A stretch of 64,000 bases of DNA, taken from Naumovozyma dairenensis CBS 421. Taxonomy: Eukaryota > Ascomycota > Saccharomycetes > Saccharomycetales > Saccharomycetaceae. The translations under genes were made by a program, and so were the position numbers. Below the pieces are notes generated by a model. The model was not told the origin of the DNA, ran no database searches, and saw only the letters and a program-made list of their open reading frames with translations. Below, in pieces: positions 10,473 to 20,727 of this stretch; positions within the stretch are counted from its first letter, which is position 1, and each line of letters begins with the position of its first letter. Where the stretch lies: the NCBI RefSeq assembly GCF_000227115.2, contig NC_016479.1:682001-746000 (forward strand), given 5' to 3'.

Positions 10473-12143
10473 ATGACACCTTCAACGAATAATCGTAAGG
10501 CTAAAAGGGCTCCAAAACAGAGAGAAAACCAGTCAAAATTTGAAAGACCTGGAGGAAATAATGAAAAGAAATTAAATTATAAGCAAATTAAAGATAAGAA
10601 ATTGAAGGCAGGTCTAAAGAAGATAGACGATGAATATAGACATGCTGTGGCCTCTGCTGCAGCCACCGAATATTTGTTACCAGAGTCAATTGGGTTTATG
10701 GAAGCTGAAGATGAAATGGAAAAAACATTCAAAGTAAAACAATCAGAAATTAAATCAAGTGTCGATGTTACAACAGCAAATAAGGCAATGGATCTTCAAC
10801 TGAAAGAATTTGGTCCTTATAATATTAACTATTCAAGAAATGGTACCCATTTATTGATTGCAGGTCGTAAAGGTCATGTTGCATCGATGGATTGGAGGAA
10901 AGGTGTATTACGTGCAGAATTGAATTTGAATGAGAGCTGTTTCGACGCTGTATATTTACAAAATGAACAATTCTTTGCAGTAGCCCAAAAGAAATATACA
11001 TTTATCTATGACCATGAAGGTGTCGAATTACATCGTTTAAAACAACATATCGAAGCAAGACATTTACAATTCTTACCCTACCACTATCTATTAGCAACTG
11101 CAGGTGAAACTGGGTGGTTGAAATACCAAGATGTTTCCACGGGGCAACTTGTGTCTGAATTAAGAACGAAATTAGGTCCAACTACAGCTATGACCCAAAA
11201 TCCATGGAATGCCATTATGCATCTAGGTCATAGTAATGGCACTGTATCCTTATGGTCTCCATCAATGCCACAACCTCTAGTAAAACTTTTATCTGCTAGA
11301 GGTCCAATAAATAGCATCGCTATCGACAGAAGTGGGTATCATATGGTAACCACTGGTGCTGATAAGTCAATGAAAATTTGGGATATAAGAAACTTTAAAG
11401 AACTACATTCCATTGAAAATCTTCCAACGCCGGGTTCAAATGTAACTATATCAGATACTGGGTTAATTGCCATGTCAAGGGGCCCACACGTTACGCTGTG
11501 GAAGGATGCATTAAGATCTAACAGAGAGGCAAAGCCATGCTACGGATCAATGGGCGGTAACGCCAATAGGAATGTTCCATATATGTCTCATATGTTCCCC
11601 GGAAACAAGATAAATAATATTCAGTTCGTGCCGTTTGAAGATCTTTTAGGTGTTGGTCACGAAACTGGTGTAACTAACCTAATTATTCCTGGGTCAGGTG
11701 AAGCTAATTATGACGCGCTAGAAATCAATCCTTACGAAACTTCCAAACAAAGACAAGAACAGGAAGTTAGAACATTGCTTAATAAATTGCCAGCTGATAC
11801 CATCACTTTGGATCCAAATGTGATCGGTACTGTCGACAATAGCGCGTCTGGTACTAGATTAACTGCGAAAGACCTTGCTGAAATTACGGCACAATCTCTA
11901 AATCAACATAAAGAAAATAAAGATATACCTGAAATAAAACCTGACGTTAAAGGAAAGAACTCAGGATTGCGTTCGTTCCTACGTAAGAAAAAACAAAATG
12001 TTATAGATGAAAGGAAACTCAGAGTGCAAAAGCAATTAGAGAAAGAAAAGAGTTCACGTCAAAGAAATTCCAAAATCAGAAGTGGTGAAATATCGGAAGA
12101 TCATAAAGATCTTGTTGGTGAGGCCTTGGGGAGATTTAGCTGA
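10473..12143 (+). CDS. UTP7: Utp7, WD40 component of the SSU processome
   Basis: Utp7 (BING4 family) is an essential nucleolar protein of the 90S/SSU processome needed for 18S rRNA maturation. The 556-aa frame starts with a basic tail (KRAPKQREN). A WD40 propeller covers about residues 105-350 (LLIAGRKGHVASMDWR, MVTTGADKSMKIWDIR). The BING4 C-terminal region follows (PYMSHMFPGNKINNIQFVPFEDLLGVGHETG) with a Lys/Arg-rich end. Length is almost identical to S. cerevisiae (about 554). It has the RRPE/PAC promoter expected for this class. It ends tail-to-tail with RPN2, 235 bp apart. Confidence 0.95.
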   Translation: MTPSTNNRKAKRAPKQRENQSKFERPGGNNEKKLNYKQIKDKKLKAGLKKIDDEYRHAVASAAATEYLLPESIGFMEAEDEMEKTFKVKQSEIKSSVDVTTANKAMDLQLKEFGPYNINYSRNGTHLLIAGRKGHVASMDWRKGVLRAELNLNESCFDAVYLQNEQFFAVAQKKYTFIYDHEGVELHRLKQHIEARHLQFLPYHYLLATAGETGWLKYQDVSTGQLVSELRTKLGPTTAMTQNPWNAIMHLGHSNGTVSLWSPSMPQPLVKLLSARGPINSIAIDRSGYHMVTTGADKSMKIWDIRNFKELHSIENLPTPGSNVTISDTGLIAMSRGPHVTLWKDALRSNREAKPCYGSMGGNANRNVPYMSHMFPGNKINNIQFVPFEDLLGVGHETGVTNLIIPGSGEANYDALEINPYETSKQRQEQEVRTLLNKLPADTITLDPNVIGTVDNSASGTRLTAKDLAEITAQSLNQHKENKDIPEIKPDVKGKNSGLRSFLRKKKQNVIDERKLRVQKQLEKEKSSRQRNSKIRSGEISEDHKDLVGEALGRFS

Positions 12144-12378
12144 TAATCCTGTTTATTCCTTCAGGTTTCCCTCCTGGGATGACTCAGCTATATTAAATAG
12201 TCCACATCATATTAATTAGCATAGATGATCCAGTCGCGCTCCTTGCAACTGTGCACCCTTCCATATTTGTCACGTAAAAGTCAACTTCTATTCTGTTCTA
12301 ATTTATTTTTGTTTTTTTATTGATACTATAAATATTGTATAGTTATTTATATATGGTTGTTATTCTTGAGTCATTGCC

Positions 12379-15198
12379 TCAAGCATCTTCATTGTATTCA
12401 ACATTATCCTCAACCTTAAATGGCGTGGGTAATGGTGCATTGACATCCTTCATCTGTCTAACGGTTTCAATCAAATCAATAGGTTCTGAAGGTTCCTTAT
12501 CTTCCAAGACTATAATACCCATGTTACCCTTGAATTTACGGACTGGAACAAACCTTTCTTGTTTATTGAACGATATATATCTTGATTGCTGTGGTAATAC
12601 ACGACTCATGTTTACGATCTTATATGGTTTGGCGGAATATTTACTCTTGTAGACATCTTCTTCATCCACTGTCTCCTCATCTTCGTCTTCTTTTCTAGAT
12701 TTTTCTTCCTGCGATTCTTTTTTAGTTTTCCTATTCTTATCCTCATCCTTGTCTTTCTTTGTCTTCTTAGCTCTAGCCTTGGCTCTTGCTGTGGTAGATA
12801 AAACAGCTGTGGCAACTTTTTCAACTTCTTTATTTGCTGATTCTTTATACATTTTTGGGTAGTCGAAAGCATGTTCTTTTGCAAAACAATTTAGATCGAA
12901 TTTTGGGATATTCAAGTCACTACCACGAACACCAATAACTGCTGTTGGAGTGAAGGAAAGTGATAAGAAATGTGATAATGGGAACCAATACCAGAATTGG
13001 GAAAACATTGCTAAACCAACGACTGCTTTAGCATCTAATGTACCAGTTTCAGTATTTTCCAATTGGATAGTAACATTCCTCCCGCCCGCGTTCATAATCC
13101 CCTGTGCTACACATGCACCAAACTTGGCTAAACCCTCTTGATGTTTGTTTGTTACGACTTTCAAGAAATTCTCATTGATAGCTTTGACACTTGGATTCAG
13201 TTTCTCTGTTTGTTGGATAAGAATTAAAGATAATGCAATCATAGCAGCTTGACGAACGAAATCGACAGGATCTTTAGTTAATGGTTCCAAAACGCTAATT
13301 GCAGAGGGCAGGGCTTTCCCGGCACAGGCAATCCCCAATGCAAATGCAGTACCGCAACGAACATGAGCGTTGTGCGACTTCGACAAAAGCTGCACGATTC
13401 TTGGAACTGTAGTATAATCCCTTAGTAGTACAAAACCTAGACCGATCACAGCACCTCTTCTAACGTCGTCATTTGAATCTGAAACAGCTATATGTAGTAG
13501 TTTTTTGACAGCTTTATTGCTACCAGTACCTGCATAAGCAAGAGCAATAGTAAAGGTCCCACCGTAACGTAACAATGGATCATCACTAGAGACTAACTTC
13601 TCAATTTGATCATCTGCCAGTTCTTGGCGACCATAATTAACTAAAGCTAAAGCTATACCAATATCACGGGTAACATTGCCATGGTCCGTATCGTCTTTGA
13701 AATTGAATAAATCATTCATGACGTTATTATCTCCACTACCTAACATGGTCAAACCCATCCCTAATGCAGCCGCTCCACTTGCTGTGGCATTGTCCATATA
13801 GAATACGTCTCTTAATCTTTCATATGCGTCAATATCACTTGAACCCATTGATGCCAAACCTAGACCTAGTGAACCACCATGGATTAAGACATCAATATCT
13901 TCGTCACCGGTATTTACCGCATTATCTCCTACAATGTTGTCTAAATAACTTGATATTTCTTTACCAAATCCTGCATATATTAAACCCAAAGCATATAAAG
14001 AGCCCCCTTTAATAAATCTTGATGTGGTACGACTTCCTGGAAGATATGGCTTCATAACAACTTTACCTTCGGTTAAATTACCTTGATGGATGACACCGAG
14101 CGAAGCAGTAGCTGTGAATTTAGCCCAGTTGTTAGCTTTGCCTAGCCATGGTAGATTAGCCTTGATAAACGAATTATCAGTAGTACCTGCGTGCATAAAT
14201 CCATTTGCGACGCTCAATGCTGTGTGGAATAAGGAAAATTTCCCGTCTAAAGATGCCTTACACTTGTTTAGCAACTCTGTGTCAATATTCTTGTTATTAA
14301 GAAGGAAAGTGTTATAGTAGTCACAAGTTGGACGACCAGTTAAAATGTCTAATAATATTGGATCGTAATTTTTTTTTGTCAAATCTTCTAGTAAAGTATC
14401 CAACAAGTTCTGAGAAGCCGCCGAAACCAGATCAAATGCAATCTGATAGGAGGTTTGGGTACTACCGCTATCTTTCAATCTTTCAAATAATTCAATTGCA
14501 TACTTTGCATCATTTAAGTTAACAACAATTTTGAAGATAATAAAATAATCCGTAGATTCACCCATGGACATTAATAATTGATATAGCGACTTCAATATTG
14601 CCGTTCTGAATATTGTATTTGAAATGTTTGTGGTGGCTGTAGTTAAGACATAGCTGACCAATTTCAAGGAGTTGACATCGGAATCCTCTGCTATTCTTTT
14701 TCTCAAAATATTTTCGATAAGGTCTAATCTGAAACCTTCTGCGGCAATACCGAGAGCCAATTTAAATTCGGAAGCTAATACACATTTTATCATCATTCTT
14801 TCAAAAATCAAGGTTAACTTGGGATCGATTTTTTGGTATTCTTTAGCATAATATTCAGTGGCTAATTTAATATACATTTGGATGCTTTGTGAAACAATCG
14901 TTTCCACATATTGAGATTTTTCATCGATGTCAAATTTCTCTTCAGCTGCCAATGCAAATTTAACAGCTGATTCATATTCACCTAAGTTGTAGTACACTTT
15001 TGAAGCAATCAATGCAGCAAGTTTTCTATCGGTGAAGGATGCATCATCATATAAGGATTCAATATCGGTAATTTCGTTTGCCACTTCAGGCCATAATTGG
15101 TCTACTACTTCATCTATAGACCTTAGAGCATATGATTTCAAAGAGCTATCCTCTTCCCTTAATAATGCCAGAAGGGGGGCTGCTGTAGTTAAGGACAT
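12379..15198 (-). CDS. RPN2: Rpn2, 26S proteasome 19S base non-ATPase subunit
   Basis: Rpn2 (PSMD1) is a large scaffold of the proteasome regulatory particle that supports Rpn10, Rpn13 and deubiquitinase docking. The protein is 939 aa from the ATG at 15196-15198 (MSLTTAAPLLALLREE), against about 945 in S. cerevisiae; the open frame extends three codons further only through a TTG. An N-terminal helical rod is followed by a toroid of proteasome/cyclosome repeats (about residues 360-750; for example FIKGGSLYALGLIYAG, GAAALGMGLTMLG, RRGAVIGLGFVLL). Then come an acidic/lysine-rich linker (about 820-870) and the conserved C-terminus PLPTPFKVEDNVEY, the Rpn13-binding tail region. A PACE element lies 182 bp upstream. 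Its place beside UTP7 and SER3 combines YIL075C with YER082C, indicating sister-region descent. Confidence 0.97.
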   Translation of the reverse strand: MSLTTAAPLLALLREEDSSLKSYALRSIDEVVDQLWPEVANEITDIESLYDDASFTDRKLAALIASKVYYNLGEYESAVKFALAAEEKFDIDEKSQYVETIVSQSIQMYIKLATEYYAKEYQKIDPKLTLIFERMMIKCVLASEFKLALGIAAEGFRLDLIENILRKRIAEDSDVNSLKLVSYVLTTATTNISNTIFRTAILKSLYQLLMSMGESTDYFIIFKIVVNLNDAKYAIELFERLKDSGSTQTSYQIAFDLVSAASQNLLDTLLEDLTKKNYDPILLDILTGRPTCDYYNTFLLNNKNIDTELLNKCKASLDGKFSLFHTALSVANGFMHAGTTDNSFIKANLPWLGKANNWAKFTATASLGVIHQGNLTEGKVVMKPYLPGSRTTSRFIKGGSLYALGLIYAGFGKEISSYLDNIVGDNAVNTGDEDIDVLIHGGSLGLGLASMGSSDIDAYERLRDVFYMDNATASGAAALGMGLTMLGSGDNNVMNDLFNFKDDTDHGNVTRDIGIALALVNYGRQELADDQIEKLVSSDDPLLRYGGTFTIALAYAGTGSNKAVKKLLHIAVSDSNDDVRRGAVIGLGFVLLRDYTTVPRIVQLLSKSHNAHVRCGTAFALGIACAGKALPSAISVLEPLTKDPVDFVRQAAMIALSLILIQQTEKLNPSVKAINENFLKVVTNKHQEGLAKFGACVAQGIMNAGGRNVTIQLENTETGTLDAKAVVGLAMFSQFWYWFPLSHFLSLSFTPTAVIGVRGSDLNIPKFDLNCFAKEHAFDYPKMYKESANKEVEKVATAVLSTTARAKARAKKTKKDKDEDKNRKTKKESQEEKSRKEDEDEETVDEEDVYKSKYSAKPYKIVNMSRVLPQQSRYISFNKQERFVPVRKFKGNMGIIVLEDKEPSEPIDLIETVRQMKDVNAPLPTPFKVEDNVEYNEDA

Positions 15199-15806
15199 CT
15201 TTTTCAATTTCCTTACTGGAGTATTGTGTGTATGTTCACTTTAATTGTATAAGTACCTTCGTGTAGTGAGGGACGTATACTTATTTGGGACAATGATTAT
15301 ATATATATTGATGCCATTCAAGGTCTTTTAAATGAAATCTATTTATGAAAGAGTGAACCCAATATAGAACATTTTCAGTTTTGCCACCGAATCTCGAAGT
15401 ACCTTCTATTCAGCATGAAATATTATAAGGCCTTTATCCGGGTAACAACATACATGTTGATGCGGAAGTTCCTTAATTTTAGAAAGAAGTCAATGAATGA
15501 TACTGAAAGATCATAGAAATAAATTGCATAGACGAGCTGTACCACGTTACGATATCGAATTATATCGTTTTTTGTCATTACTAAGTTTCTGGAACTTTTT
15601 TGTTTCAAAAGCAAGCTTCATTGCGGCTAACGATGCACGTCCTGCAAGTTAGCATACATAAAAAACAATCCGTGGAAAAAACTCCAAGAGGTTACAGGTT
15701 CTCGTCTATAGACTAATTTATTGATGGTAAAATAATGATTAAAATTGTATTACATTTTTGAAAATATGTAGTCTATACATGACTTTTAGATAGTTTTTTA
15801 TAAAGT
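15199..15806. other. RPN2 promoter / SER3 3' spacer
   Basis: It contains the RPN2 upstream region with the PACE element at 15380-15388 and a TATATATATA run near 15299. No coding frame of note. Confidence 0.7.
15380..15388 (-). promoter_or_regulatory. PACE / Rpn4-type binding site upstream of RPN2
   Basis: The minus strand reads GGTGGCAAA, the exact PACE consensus, followed by AAC. It lies 182 bp upstream of the RPN2 ATG, as expected for a proteasome subunit gene controlled by Rpn4. Confidence 0.85.
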
Positions 15807-17216
15807 TCAATACAGCAGTCTGATGGAGATTTTAGCTGAGGTTTGGTTTAACTCTTCGTAGATTTGTTTAATATCACTTTGATTGACTTGAGAGATATCT
15901 GCCATCAAATAAGCAATATTACCATTTGAGTCGGAAAATTGTTTTTCGATATTATGGTTTGATAAGATATTGTTGACAGTTTTCAAGACACCAGGAATAT
16001 TTTGATGGATATACAAGACACGAACTGTATTTTCTTGATCCAAATCTAATGACCTTAGAGAAACCTCTGGGAAATTCACAGCTCCAACAGAATTACCTTC
16101 ATTTATGTACTTGGATAAGGCATTGGAAACTTCGATACCAATAGCAGTTTGAGCTTCTTCAGTAGAACCACCGATGTGTGGAGTTAAAACGACATTTGGT
16201 AAAGAAACTAATTCTGAGGTCCATGAATTCAAATCATCATTATAAGTACCAGCACCGTTCTTACCTGGTTCATTTGGATACACGTCCAAAGCTGCACCAG
16301 CAATTTTGTTTGCCTTCATGGCTTGAACTAAAGCTGGGATATCAACAACGGTACCCCTTGAAGCATTGATAACGTAAGCACCGTCCTTCATAGCAGCGAA
16401 TTGAGGAGCAGATAACATGTTTCTAGTTTCTGGAGTTTCTGGAACATGTAATGAAACAAAGTCAGCTTTATTTAGTAGTTCATCTAATGTAGCAACTTGT
16501 TTAGCAGTACCTAAAGCCATAATAGTGACAATATCATAATATATAACATGTAAACCCATAGCCTCTGCAAGAACAGATAATTGAGAACCAATATGACCGT
16601 AACCTATAATCCCTAATGTCTTACCTCTTACTTCCCAACATCTAGCGGAGACCTTGTTCCAAGTCCCAGTATGTAATTCAATGGATCTATCACCTAGCTG
16701 TCTGGCTAAAGTAATAATTTCAGCGATAACTAATTCAGCAACTGACCTTGAGTTGGAAAATGGGGAGTTGAAAACAGCGATACCCTTATCAGCAGCATAG
16801 TTAAGATCAACTTGATTTGTACCAATACAGAAACAACCAATACATATCAAGTTCTTGGCTTGTTCTAGAACCTTTGCAGTCAATTTTGTCTTTGATCTAA
16901 TACCAATAGCATGGAAATCTTTGATTTTCCCAAGAAGTTCATCCTCACCCATCGCGGTTTTGTGAAATTCAACTTGATATCCTTGTTGTTTGAAGATTTC
17001 AATAGCAGTTTGGTTAACATTCTCCAAAAGTAAGATTTTCATATCACCTGTAGAGAATGGCTTTAGAACCTTTTGTTGTTTGGCGGCATTTAAACGTTGA
17101 GGCAATGAATTCATGAAAGATTGGGTTGGTGAAGTTGAGACAGCACCTGGGGATCCTCCAAAATTTAAAGCATCTTGGAACGTGTTTTGTAAGTTGTTAA
17201 TATTTAAAGCAGACAT
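15807..17216 (-). CDS. SER3: D-3-phosphoglycerate dehydrogenase (Ser3/Ser33)
   Basis: This catalyses the first step of serine synthesis, oxidation of 3-phosphoglycerate with NAD+. The protein is 469 aa from the ATG at 17214-17216, exactly the S. cerevisiae length; the open frame runs further upstream only from a TTG. Visible features are SPGAVSTSPTQSFMN near the N-terminus, the Rossmann motif GIIGYGHIGSQ (about residues 215-225), VINASRGTVVD, the catalytic-site block LTPHIGGSTEEAQ, and a C-terminal ACT regulatory domain (RVLYIHQNIPGVLKTVN) ending in KISIRLLY. S. cerevisiae has two ohnologues, SER3 and SER33; the neighbours here come from both regions, so the symbol is nominal. Confidence 0.93.
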   Translation of the reverse strand: MSALNINNLQNTFQDALNFGGSPGAVSTSPTQSFMNSLPQRLNAAKQQKVLKPFSTGDMKILLLENVNQTAIEIFKQQGYQVEFHKTAMGEDELLGKIKDFHAIGIRSKTKLTAKVLEQAKNLICIGCFCIGTNQVDLNYAADKGIAVFNSPFSNSRSVAELVIAEIITLARQLGDRSIELHTGTWNKVSARCWEVRGKTLGIIGYGHIGSQLSVLAEAMGLHVIYYDIVTIMALGTAKQVATLDELLNKADFVSLHVPETPETRNMLSAPQFAAMKDGAYVINASRGTVVDIPALVQAMKANKIAGAALDVYPNEPGKNGAGTYNDDLNSWTSELVSLPNVVLTPHIGGSTEEAQTAIGIEVSNALSKYINEGNSVGAVNFPEVSLRSLDLDQENTVRVLYIHQNIPGVLKTVNNILSNHNIEKQFSDSNGNIAYLMADISQVNQSDIKQIYEELNQTSAKISIRLLY

Positions 17217-18450
17217 GGTATGTTTATCTAGAGCGAGCGATTGTTGTCGTATTTGTTCGATTTTAAGGGAAACGTAACTGAATTGGGGTTGCCAGAAGAA
17301 AAGCAAACTTGCGGCACGTTCTCAGTTTATATACTTTTCAGTTTCTAGATGTCCATCGTAACAGATACTGTGTCTACATTTTCTAATTTACTCATATTAT
17401 TCGTATCATTTTGTCCAGTTCTTGAAAGCGTATGCCACATTTCTCGAGAAAAAAGAGTCAAACTAGGAGGTCATGTTCTGGCGGACATCCTGAGCTCAGA
17501 AACAGCCGCACACCACCGTGGAAAAAAAGTTCTCGCTCTAGTGAGGGGCAAAAAAAATTACATTTCCACGTGATGTTTGAAAAATATGAGTAAGAGGCGT
17601 AAATGATAGCCTTTGGAAATTGATATAAATCAGTAATTAACCATATTAGAAGTGTCACGGAGTTGAGCGGCTGAAATTGACATATTCCCTTAATATTTTG
17701 ACGGTCTAATAAGACTTAAATTTGTATGTATAAAAAATCTGGGGAAAAAATCTCTTTTATAAAGGTTTTTGCAAGTTTGGACCAATTTGTGGAGTTTAAA
17801 TTCCACCGAGTGGAGATATATATCCACCAACACCCATGCACCGAGAACTTGTTAAAATTCAATTGAACGGCACGTCCTTTGTTCTTTTCGAAACCGCCGT
17901 CGCTGCCCGCCGCTGAATAATGCCAGTGACCGTCAGTGACCCTTAACCTGACCGCCTACGGGGAAAGACTATTTCATCGGAAGATCTGGTCGTTCATATT
18001 TACGACATAAATCCACTGTAAAAATAATATAGCTAGGATTAAGCCATTACAATAGGTAAGATAATTAAAATACTTCGTGGAAATTTGCTCAATTAACAAT
18101 AGAATTGTTTGCATACTTGAATTGGCTCGAAGGCCCATGATTTCGAGGTTAATGATTTGCTGTGTCAGAATATATTTTGATGTAACAAATTTCTTGGTCC
18201 AAAATCTATCAACCGTTGATATGCTTCGGTGGTAGTTCTACGAAGGTCAAACACGTTCAAAGTGTCAGTCAAGTGTCTACATAGATTCCAAAAGAAGTGC
18301 TGTAGCTTACGTACGTACATACTTATAGAAATTTGGGCATGTTAATCATGCATTTGCGCATAATGTCTACCTTATCATTAGAAATGTTTGAGCTAATTAA
18401 GCATTTTGACTATATACAGGGGAATAAAGCTGAGATACCATATATCATTT
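17217..18450. other. Long SER3 upstream region
   Basis: 1.2 kb lie between the SER3 start and the AIM9 stop with no credible frame. A GC-rich patch with CCGCCG/CCCGCCGC motifs at about 17890-17915 stands out. A TGACTC (Gcn4-type) site reads on the minus strand at 17455-17460, about 240 bp upstream of SER3. In the unduplicated ancestor several genes (SPO22, HOP1 and others) sat in this interval; I see no remains of them. Confidence 0.5.
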
Positions 18451-20346
18451 TTAGATCTTGCTTTCGCTAATAGAATAGTTCCCATCAGCGTCTTTTACGA
18501 TAATGCCATTTTCTAGTAAGTTGTTAAACATATCTTGAGGAATCCAACCCTGTGTGGCAGCAAATGGAGTAGTAATCAATTTTTGATGGAACTCTTTCAG
18601 AGCTTGGTTATGTTTTTCAATCATCTCTTCAGAAAATTGTTCTTCTAATGGAAACTCCTTATTAATCACTAAACCGTTTTCATGGAACGTCTTCCAGAAA
18701 TTCTTTAATTGAATCATAGTTTCATCAATGATCAAGAATTCTTCATCAGTCTTTCTTTCTAATGTTGCTACATATGGACCTCTCAACAATTTAATTGGTG
18801 GTGCCATTGAGGTAATCAGTTGGGGCGATCTTTCATTCAAAGAATTTTCCCACATGTATTCGTTTCTAGTTCTTTTGTAAATAAATTCATATTGTTGTTT
18901 TTCTGTATCTGATAGTTTCTTGTATTCTTCTGAATCCTTTTCTAAGTCATAAATTTTGGGCCCATCGTATCTGATAAATTGCGGAGAATTTTGTAAAATG
19001 AATGGTTTGATTGAGCAATTCTCGAAATCCAACAAATATGGTTCTTCAACTCCGTTATCGTTTTTCTTGAGGATAATGTTCATTGGATCTAAATCAGGAT
19101 GGAATAAACGTGGTTTCAATAATGCAGTCAAGTTTGGAATCTTAGAGAGTTTAGAGTTGAATAAAAATGGAGCTAATGTCACTAAATTTCCAAACGACCG
19201 GGACTGCTCATTTAATAAGTTTTCACTAACCTTTGCCTCGTTCTTACCTAGAGGAATGTTCGCTTTCAACAGGGCAAGTCTTCTTTTAACGTTAGCTAAC
19301 TCAAGTTCTGCGGTATCTTTGATGATATCGGTAACAGGAGATTCTGCAGACCATGGCCCAACGTGTTTCAAAATTTGGTTTCTCTTCAAAGCAGATTTCT
19401 TCCTCCAAAGGGTTCTTTCAACGGAAGGGCCAATGCACCATCTACCTTCCAAGTCATGGGATTTGATTAACGGGTCCGAATCAATAACATTCTGGAAATA
19501 TATAGAACCTGAATGAGAGAAAGTGATAGAATTCAATTTTTTTTGGATATCAGAGACGGCATCAATAACAGATTGTAATTTCCCTTTATTTTCATCGGAG
19601 CTTAACGGATCCCATTGTCTCATTAATAGTTGACCGTCGATGTATTCTTGTAGGATAAAAGGTTGCCCTAATGGATTGATTGAATCAGCAGCAAAAGAGA
19701 AAATTTTTGGAACATTAATTTTTAGTTTTGATGAAGCGAAATCCATAGTTGCAACCTCACTTTGAATTCTCATCTTCATTGTTGTGGCGTCATCTAATGG
19801 ATAAGGGATTCTTAAAGCAAATGATTTTTCAAGGTTGGTATCAATTTTATATAAACGATGATGCTTCCCTTCGTGAATACTTGATAATCTAGTGATATGC
19901 ATATTAGAATTCGGTGGGATTGAACCAATATTTTTTGCTAAAATATTGTGCGTCAGCGATACTGTATTATTCTTATTATGGGAAGGTAATGGAATTGTTG
20001 AGCCAACATTTGCATTAGAAGCATTCTCTGGCATTTGTTTGTAGAGTGAATTTAATACGTCATTTAAACCTTCAATGGAAAATCTGGTAGTTCTTTTTTC
20101 CTTCTCTAATTTGTCATTCTTTAACCATGAGCCCCAAGTGTATTTGAAAAATTGATCTCTCTTGGGATCGTTCTCATCAGTTAACTTGGTAAATGCTTGC
20201 TCCGGGGTATCACTAATGTGCCTCTTAGATATTGTAGTGTTAAGATAATGACTGACCTTGAGTTGACTACTAATCTTGAGCAACTGACCCTTTTGGAGGC
20301 ACAGTTTTAAGGAGCTATTCCTTATTCCAACTGTTGTTCTTAGCAT
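18451..20346 (-). CDS. AIM9: Aim9, mitochondrial aminoglycoside-phosphotransferase-like protein
   Basis: This is a member of the APH/choline-kinase-like fold, mitochondrial in S. cerevisiae; its substrate is not established. The 631-aa protein (about 627 in S. cerevisiae) begins with a basic, acid-free presequence (about residues 1-43). It continues through KYTWGSWL, an N-lobe with RLSSIHEGKHHRLYK and ALRIPYP, and the APH catalytic signature FHPDLDPMNI followed by LLDFENCSIKP (Brenner-type HxDxxxxN and DFE). The start is the first ATG. It is divergent from ICP55, separated by 381 bp, the same relation as YER080W-YER078C with YER079W absent. Confidence 0.92.
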   Translation of the reverse strand: MLRTTVGIRNSSLKLCLQKGQLLKISSQLKVSHYLNTTISKRHISDTPEQAFTKLTDENDPKRDQFFKYTWGSWLKNDKLEKEKRTTRFSIEGLNDVLNSLYKQMPENASNANVGSTIPLPSHNKNNTVSLTHNILAKNIGSIPPNSNMHITRLSSIHEGKHHRLYKIDTNLEKSFALRIPYPLDDATTMKMRIQSEVATMDFASSKLKINVPKIFSFAADSINPLGQPFILQEYIDGQLLMRQWDPLSSDENKGKLQSVIDAVSDIQKKLNSITFSHSGSIYFQNVIDSDPLIKSHDLEGRWCIGPSVERTLWRKKSALKRNQILKHVGPWSAESPVTDIIKDTAELELANVKRRLALLKANIPLGKNEAKVSENLLNEQSRSFGNLVTLAPFLFNSKLSKIPNLTALLKPRLFHPDLDPMNIILKKNDNGVEEPYLLDFENCSIKPFILQNSPQFIRYDGPKIYDLEKDSEEYKKLSDTEKQQYEFIYKRTRNEYMWENSLNERSPQLITSMAPPIKLLRGPYVATLERKTDEEFLIIDETMIQLKNFWKTFHENGLVINKEFPLEEQFSEEMIEKHNQALKEFHQKLITTPFAATQGWIPQDMFNNLLENGIIVKDADGNYSISESKI

Positions 20347-20727
20347 AGGTATTGTGTAAATGTTCTATGGTATGTTAAGGCCGGCTATACTTCAGTGTTT
20401 CCTCTTCCATAAGCTTCTTCTGAAAAGGGTGTTCCAAAAAGCCATTTTTTTCTATATTATTATTATTATCAAATGGTCAAATTCCCAACTCTTCACTATT
20501 CGCTTCGAGCCTCAGCGGTAACGTTGCTGAAAAAGATGATATAACAAGATCTGCAGTTAGTCATATGATTTCTAGTTTATATAGTTTATCATTAAATACC
20601 TAGTCTACTCACTGGGACCAAAAGGAATAAGGTTTAAACTTAACTATTGTTTAATTGCCAATTGGTAACCAAGATTGTTAACATTGTCCAAAGGAAAACG
20701 AAAAACATAATAGACAGAGCACTGAAG
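20347..20727. other. AIM9-ICP55 divergent promoter
   Basis: This shared 5' region of two mitochondrial-protein genes holds an ATT microsatellite near 20455-20470. The ICP55 frame stays open upstream to 20647, but only from a TTG, so this part is taken as 5' UTR. Confidence 0.6.

Noticed and set aside
12379..12884. Additional frames at the RPN2 3' end (12335-12652 plus, 12612-12884 minus)
   Set aside because: They overlap the lysine/glutamate-rich linker of RPN2 and only reflect its repetitive codons.
15198..15207. Longer RPN2, SER3, ICP55, MSA1, FMT1 and SCT1 N-termini from upstream non-ATG codons
   Set aside because: These frames open at TTG; homologous proteins begin at the first ATG used in the feature list. 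Only TRZ1 has an extension with a distinctive composition.
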